Below, one piece after another: positions 59,968 through 64,000 of a DNA stretch of 64,000 nucleotides; the first letter of the stretch is position 1, and the number at the start of each line of letters is the position of its first letter. Source of the DNA: Fodinisporobacter ferrooxydans (GTDB lineage: Bacteria > Bacillota > Bacilli > Tumebacillales > MYW30-H2); NCBI RefSeq assembly GCF_022818495.1, contig NZ_CP089291.1, positions 1,644,501 to 1,708,500 on the forward strand. The letters run 5' to 3'. The notes beneath the pieces were generated by a model. That model was not told the DNA's origin, searched no databases, and worked only from the letters and a program-made list of their open reading frames with translations. Made by a program: the position numbers and the translations under genes.

Positions 59968-61048
59968 AGGACATATCGGCCACCGGGAAGCGATTGCGGT
60001 AGTCTCTTTATATAGCGTTACGAAAATATTTTTAAGTTTTCCGGAGGAAATGGTGAAGCTGGGGGGGACGGCCAGTTGGCAAATTCCACTGCTATCGGGA
60101 ATCTGGACAGCCATTTTCGTTTTTTTGATTTATCGTTTGTATGTGCGGACAGAAGGTGCATCCATTTTTGAAGTCGCTTATGCGTATGGCGGAAAGTTTT
60201 TTGGCGGTTTGTCTTCCTTGATCTATACATTGTTTTTTCTTGCACTGGGGTCGTTGATTCTCCGGGAGTTTACCGAGACTGTCGTCGCTACCGTATTGCC
60301 GGGTACACCGGTGTCAGCTGTCGCGATTCCATTTATGCTGGCAATTCTATATATTGCGTATCAAGGATCTGAGATATTTTCCCGGGTTGGATTTATTATT
60401 GCACCGATTGTATTTGTGGGGATCGCCATCATTTTTTTATTAAATACCAACTGGATGAATCCGAATTACTTGCTGCCGATTGAAGGATGGGGAATGTCGT
60501 CAGTGATTTATAACAGCTTTTTTCGCACCAGCATGTACGGCGAATTGTTTATATTGGTACTGCTCATACCATCCTTTCGAAAAAAACAGGAATTTCGCAA
60601 GGTTTGCTTTTGGAGCTTGGGGATTTCCATTGTTGCATTAACACTTACGATCCTATGTTATCTGATGATTTTCTCTTCAGAAGAGGCATCGCGGCTGCCG
60701 TTTCCGATGTTTCAAATCTCCCGCATGATTTATTTGGGGAGATTTTTGCAGCGGATCGAATCGATTTTCATTTTTTTATGGGTCAGCAGTGCGGTCATAA
60801 AAGTGGGAGTGAGTTTGTGGGGAGCCACATTTTCATTTGCGGAAGGGATCCGGGTGCCATTATACAAACCGCTTTTGTTTCCGATGGCAATCCTGATGTA
60901 TACACTGTCTTTTGTACCTAAAAACTTCCCGGAAGCTGCGAATTGGGATATTTCGATTTTCCGTTTGTGGGGAGGATTGATTCCATTTGGTTTCATCGTG
61001 ATTCTCTATATGTTGACTCTCGTTCGTAAAGAAAGGGGAAATGGCTGA
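59957..61048 (+). CDS. Spore germination protein GerXB (endospore germination permease)
   Basis: 363 residues with ten spans, a member of the GerB branch of the APC superfamily. Patterns GHREAIAVVSLYSVTKIFLSFPEEMV at the start and FEVAYAYGGKFFGGLSSLIYTLFF near TM3 are typical. It probably forms the germinant-binding pocket. ATG 59957 follows AAAGGAG by 8 bases; it lies inside the end of gerXA, so translation is coupled. Its TGA overlaps the gerXC start (TGATG). Confidence 0.95.
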   Translation: MIHEGHIGHREAIAVVSLYSVTKIFLSFPEEMVKLGGTASWQIPLLSGIWTAIFVFLIYRLYVRTEGASIFEVAYAYGGKFFGGLSSLIYTLFFLALGSLILREFTETVVATVLPGTPVSAVAIPFMLAILYIAYQGSEIFSRVGFIIAPIVFVGIAIIFLLNTNWMNPNYLLPIEGWGMSSVIYNSFFRTSMYGELFILVLLIPSFRKKQEFRKVCFWSLGISIVALTLTILCYLMIFSSEEASRLPFPMFQISRMIYLGRFLQRIESIFIFLWVSSAVIKVGVSLWGATFSFAEGIRVPLYKPLLFPMAILMYTLSFVPKNFPEAANWDISIFRLWGGLIPFGFIVILYMLTLVRKERGNG

Positions 61049-62367
61049 TGGGAAGGAGGAAGTTCGCAAGCTGGTTTCTCAGTGTTGTGATGTTCGTGCA
61101 AATTCCCCTTCTATCCGGATGTTGGAGCCGAATGGAACTCGAAGAACAAGCGTTTGTTCCTTCGATTGGTCTGGACAAAGTTCCGGGGGGTGGAATCAGT
61201 CTTACTGCACGTATCGCCATTCCATCCGCATTAGGCGGCGGGGTTGGCGGTGGTGGGGGCGGTGGAGATAAGACTTCCAAAATTGTTTCTGTTCAGGCGC
61301 GAACGATTGGCGAAGCGATTTCTTTATTAAGCCAAACGGTGGAACGCACGCCTTCTTTCACCCATTGTTCAGCGGTGGTATTTGGCGAATCAATCGCCCG
61401 GGAAGGCATTATGAAGTATTTGCGGTCTTTGGTACAATATCGGGAATTTCGGCGGACCATTTTTATTTTTACAGCAAAAGGCAAAGCGGCTGACGCTTTT
61501 AAAAATAATAAGCCGGTGATTGAACGATCACCGACACGCTATATAGAAAATATCGTAAAGTCCGCCGATCATACGGGATTGATTTCAACGGTGGCATTGC
61601 ACGATTTTTTATTGGCGAGTGAGACTCCCCACTCGGATGGATTTACGATGTTGATCGGAAGCAATCAAAAAGTTGAGAAACAGGCCAAAAAGCAGGAAAA
61701 ACAAGCCGCCAAACAGTCAACGGCACAGTCAAGAGTCCTGCCGGTATTCGGCGACACAAGCAAGAACGCTCCCGATTCTGCCGGATCCATGAAACGAAAT
61801 GGAGGAAATCCGATTGAATATATCGGAACAGCCCTGTATAAAAAAGGGAAATTTATCACGGAACTGGATGGTAATGAAACCCAACTTCTGAATATGATTC
61901 GAGGAGATTTTAAACGGGGAACGATAACGATTATGGATCCGGTGCAGAAAAAGGGCTATGTAACCATTACAACATCGGAAGCACGTCCACCGAAAACAGA
62001 AGTGACATTTCGACCCGATAAAATGCACCCGGATATACGGATCAGCATACATCTTGAGGGGGATCTGTTCGGTCAGCAAACCAATACGGATTTTACCAAA
62101 GGCCAGAATCGAACAGAACTGCAAAAAGAAGCGATACAAGAATTGGAAAGCCGATTGCGTTTGCTGGTTACAAAATTACGGCATCAGTTTAAAGTCGATC
62201 CCATGGGAATCGGGACATCCACACGGAAATTATTTACGAGAAGCCAGGATTTTGACAGCTACGATTGGGCAAAAGCATTTGACCAGGCCAACGTACATTA
62301 TGATATTTCCTATCAATTGCGAAGAATTGGCGTGCAAGGTACGCCTCCATCAGTAAAAGAAAGGTAG
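61048..62367 (+). CDS. Spore germination lipoprotein GerXC
   Basis: 439 residues. A lipoprotein signal ends at Cys25 in LLSGCWSRMELEEQAFV, the standard Ger(x)C opening. Domain I contains a Gly-rich loop (GGGVGGGGGGG near 73-83), and the middle holds a Lys/Gln-rich insert (KVEKQAKKQEKQAAKQ). The C-terminal domain with FQVDPMG-like RHQFKVDPMGIGTSTRKLF is clear. It anchors outside the spore inner membrane with GerXA/XB. Germinant receptor C subunits are needed for function. Confidence 0.95.
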   Translation: MGRRKFASWFLSVVMFVQIPLLSGCWSRMELEEQAFVPSIGLDKVPGGGISLTARIAIPSALGGGVGGGGGGGDKTSKIVSVQARTIGEAISLLSQTVERTPSFTHCSAVVFGESIAREGIMKYLRSLVQYREFRRTIFIFTAKGKAADAFKNNKPVIERSPTRYIENIVKSADHTGLISTVALHDFLLASETPHSDGFTMLIGSNQKVEKQAKKQEKQAAKQSTAQSRVLPVFGDTSKNAPDSAGSMKRNGGNPIEYIGTALYKKGKFITELDGNETQLLNMIRGDFKRGTITIMDPVQKKGYVTITTSEARPPKTEVTFRPDKMHPDIRISIHLEGDLFGQQTNTDFTKGQNRTELQKEAIQELESRLRLLVTKLRHQFKVDPMGIGTSTRKLFTRSQDFDSYDWAKAFDQANVHYDISYQLRRIGVQGTPPSVKER

Positions 62368-62375
62368 ATGGTTTC

Positions 62376-62570
62376 GTGACTTTGGTGAAATTACTTCTGT
62401 ATTTTGCAATTCCGGTTTGCATCAGTCTCTATACGATAAATTTTGGACGCTGGCTGCTTTCCAAGGAGAATCGTTATGGCGGCATGTGTACGATCGGATT
62501 AGGCATTCTTGCAATTATTCTCCCCATTGTAGTCGTGTGGACAAAACAGATGGAAATGGTAAACCCCTAG
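62376..62570 (+). CDS. Small two-TM membrane protein, candidate germinant-receptor D subunit
   Basis: 64 residues from GTG 62376, 8 bases after gerXC, with AAAGGTAG upstream. Two membrane spans (about 5-22 and 38-55) and a short loop with LSKENRYGG between them. Genes for two-TM proteins of this size sit beside some Bacillus gerA operons and modulate receptor function (D subunits). The match here is by position, size and topology; sequence homology was not tested. Confidence 0.75.
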   Translation: MTLVKLLLYFAIPVCISLYTINFGRWLLSKENRYGGMCTIGLGILAIILPIVVVWTKQMEMVNP

Positions 62571-62658
62571 AATGTCGGTGGAACAGTTCTTGCGATCGCC
62601 GAATAGACTGTCGAGAGTCACGCGAGTGCAAAAATGATTCGGGCGGGAGGAAGTATGC

Positions 62659-62880
62659 ATGCCAGCAATGATCGGTGCTTTTAAAGCCATTAGCGTATCA
62701 GCCGGCGGAGTCCTTCAAGTGGGGGACACTGCAGCGATCGTACCCAAAGGCACTTCAAAAACATGTGGAGGTTCAGGCACGTTTAATACGGGGGATTTTA
62801 TCTTGACGCAAAATATTTTAAATACAACAAATACGATCGATATGGATGCGAGCGATCAAAATATTGCAAGCGGATTGTAA
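62659..62880 (+). CDS. GerPA/GerPF-like spore germination protein
   Basis: 73 residues. The pattern MPAMIGAFKAISVSAGGVLQVGDTAAIVPKG, followed by SKTCGGSGTFNTGDFI, is that of the GerPA/GerPF family; these coat proteins help germinants cross the spore coat. The RBS is GGGAGGAAG. It follows the germinant-receptor operon by 89 bases, though gerP genes usually form their own six-gene operon. It appears here alone, so it may be a stray paralogue. Confidence 0.88.
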   Translation: MPAMIGAFKAISVSAGGVLQVGDTAAIVPKGTSKTCGGSGTFNTGDFILTQNILNTTNTIDMDASDQNIASGL

Positions 62881-62960
62881 GATATGCAAGCAGAAAATGG
62901 GGGATACTGCTTGTACGAATGGCAAACAATTCGATACAATGATAAATAGTCATGCAAACG

Positions 62961-62995
62961 GAGAATGGCTCAGATCCATTCTCTTTCTGTTTATT
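62961..62995 (+). terminator. Terminator after the GerP-like gene
   Basis: GAGAATGG / CCATTCTC stem with a CTCAGAT loop, followed by TTTCTGTTTATT. Confidence 0.65.
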
Positions 62996-63071
62996 GTTGT
63001 CACTACATAATTTTCACATATAATTTTTCTGCGTTGCATGCGGTCATTTTATGGGAAAGGGGGAGAAAGAA

Positions 63072-64000
63072 ATGGAATCATCGGCTTTGGAAGTCGTAAA
63101 CCATACGTTATTTTTGTTTTTTATCGTGTTCTTATGTGGAACAATTGGCGGAAAAATTGCAGAACAGTTAAAATTGCCAGATGTCGTAATCTATCTTTTG
63201 ATTGGAATCGTAGTGGGACCTGAGGCGGTAAGCTGGGTGGACGTACCGACAAGTTCGATATTGAATCAATTCATCCTTACATTTGGTTCTGCTTTTATTT
63301 TGTTTCATGGCGGAACGGTTACGCATTTTCATGTGTTAAAGAAAGTGTGGCGGACAATCGCATTGCTCGCCACCATTGGGGTATTGATCACAGCACTCGT
63401 AGTCGCAGGATCGACCACTTGGCTGTTTTCCATTCCGTTTACTTCTGCTCTTCTTTTAGGTGCAATGATTGCTTCGACAGATCCGGCGGCACTGGTGCCG
63501 ATATTTAAAAAATTTCCTGTCAAACCACAGGTTGCACAAACGGTTATTTCCGAATCGGCATTTAACGATGCGACCGGTTCGATCTTGACAATCGTTCTTT
63601 TAGGCATATTGACCGCTTCCAAAGGCGGCGGCGCTTCATTCGGATTTGGATCGACATTGTTGCAATTTCTCCAATTGGCAGGTGGAGGCATTGCAGTAGG
63701 AGTCGTATTTGGTTTTGCGGGAGCCATTTTGATCTCAGAGCAAAAGCGTGGCTTACTGACCGACTTTGCCCCTATGGTGTCTGTATTGCTTGTATTAGGC
63801 GCATATCTGGGTGCGGAATGGATTCACGCCAGCGGTTTTATGAGCGTATTTTCTGCGGGGCTTATGATTGGCAATCCAGCCACTTTAAAATTGACGATTC
63901 TGCCGAGCGTCAATCGGGGAATGCATTATTTTATTGATATAATCAGCTTAAAACTCCGAATGATGATTTTCATACTTTTGGGTGCGCAGATCGACTTTTC
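63072..64000 (+). CDS. CPA1/CPA2-type cation:proton antiporter (5' part)
   Basis: The frame is open from ATG 63072 to the right edge (309 codons seen). TM helices carry VYLLIGIVVGPE near the start, then LLGAMIASTDPAALVPIFKKF and the ion-binding SESAFNDATGSILTIVLLGIL with the paired Asn-Asp. This pattern fits NhaP/CPA1-type sodium or potassium:proton exchangers. AAAGGGGGAG precedes the start. The C-terminal part, which may hold a TrkA domain, is outside the window, so the exact group cannot be settled. Confidence 0.88.
   Translation, partial: MESSALEVVNHTLFLFFIVFLCGTIGGKIAEQLKLPDVVIYLLIGIVVGPEAVSWVDVPTSSILNQFILTFGSAFILFHGGTVTHFHVLKKVWRTIALLATIGVLITALVVAGSTTWLFSIPFTSALLLGAMIASTDPAALVPIFKKFPVKPQVAQTVISESAFNDATGSILTIVLLGILTASKGGGASFGFGSTLLQFLQLAGGGIAVGVVFGFAGAILISEQKRGLLTDFAPMVSVLLVLGAYLGAEWIHASGFMSVFSAGLMIGNPATLKLTILPSVNRGMHYFIDIISLKLRMMIFILLGAQIDF

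Overview
The window is from the chromosome of an endospore-forming Gram-positive bacterium (Firmicutes). The 16S gene and gene set look most like Alicyclobacillaceae or related Bacillales; this placement is my reading, not a database result. Supporting signs are a complete gerA-type germinant-receptor operon with a GerP-like protein, the acpS-ydcC-alr-ndoAI-ndoA block typical of Bacillales, RecU, bacilliredoxin, strong AGGAGG-type ribosome binding sites, many GTG/TTG starts and moderate GC content.

Layout. 1-2.0 kb: the end of a polar amino acid ABC ATPase gene, then a FetAB-type ABC pair. 2.0-3.4 kb: an SGNH hydrolase (minus strand) and an OsmC protein. 3.4-9.8 kb: a two-component system followed by an adaptor/ATPase/permease efflux operon of the MacAB/YknXYZ type, whose adaptor has an exceptionally long coiled coil. 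10-12.5 kb: a LytTR-family regulator and a succinate/acetate-type CoA-transferase, with candidate operator repeats between them. 12.7-13.7 kb: an SdpR/SdpI-like pair. 13.7-17.8 kb: a loose accessory stretch with a HAD hydrolase, a bacilliredoxin, a complete IS element and three copies of an unrecognised palindromic element of about 150 bp. 18.35-24.1 kb: 16S, spacer, 23S and four tRNAs (Ser, Leu, Arg, fMet), with no 5S gene visible. The spacer carries a 134-bp direct duplication.

24.2-34.2 kb: a YbaK-type deacylase, an EamA transporter, a YgjP-type metalloprotease, a MOSC protein, and a sulfur/nitrogen group (nitrite/sulfite reductase, DUF3906-like protein, rhodanese, rhodanese-MBL fusion), then a CDF metal exporter. 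Two copies of a second short repeat with GTTCAAAAAGT ends lie here. 34.2-38.1 kb: acpS, ydcC-type lipoprotein, alr and the EndoAI/EndoA toxin-antitoxin pair. 38.3-51.6 kb: a metallophosphoesterase, a short M50 protease, EamA and mini-CDF transporters, recU, a UPF0182 protein, a PgpA-like protein, two MFS exporters (one beside a MarR regulator) and small sporulation-type proteins. 51.85-56.7 kb: the pyruvate (or branched-chain 2-oxo acid) dehydrogenase operon pdhABCD on the minus strand. 57-64 kb: a GarR-type dehydrogenase, the gerXA-XB-XC germination operon with a fourth small membrane protein, a GerP-like protein and the start of a CPA1-type antiporter.

Novelty leads: (1) the triplicated palindromic element at 13.8, 15.2 and 16.1 kb; (2) the giant-coiled-coil YknX-like adaptor with an 11-bp-phased operator, about 3 kb from an SdpRI-like pair, which together recall the two known Bacillus defences against the SDP toxin; (3) 20-bp-phased repeats between the LytTR gene and the CoA-transferase; (4) the 5S-less rRNA operon with a duplicated spacer; (5) a pseudoknot-like A-B-A'-B' inverted-repeat arrangement at 30.76 kb.
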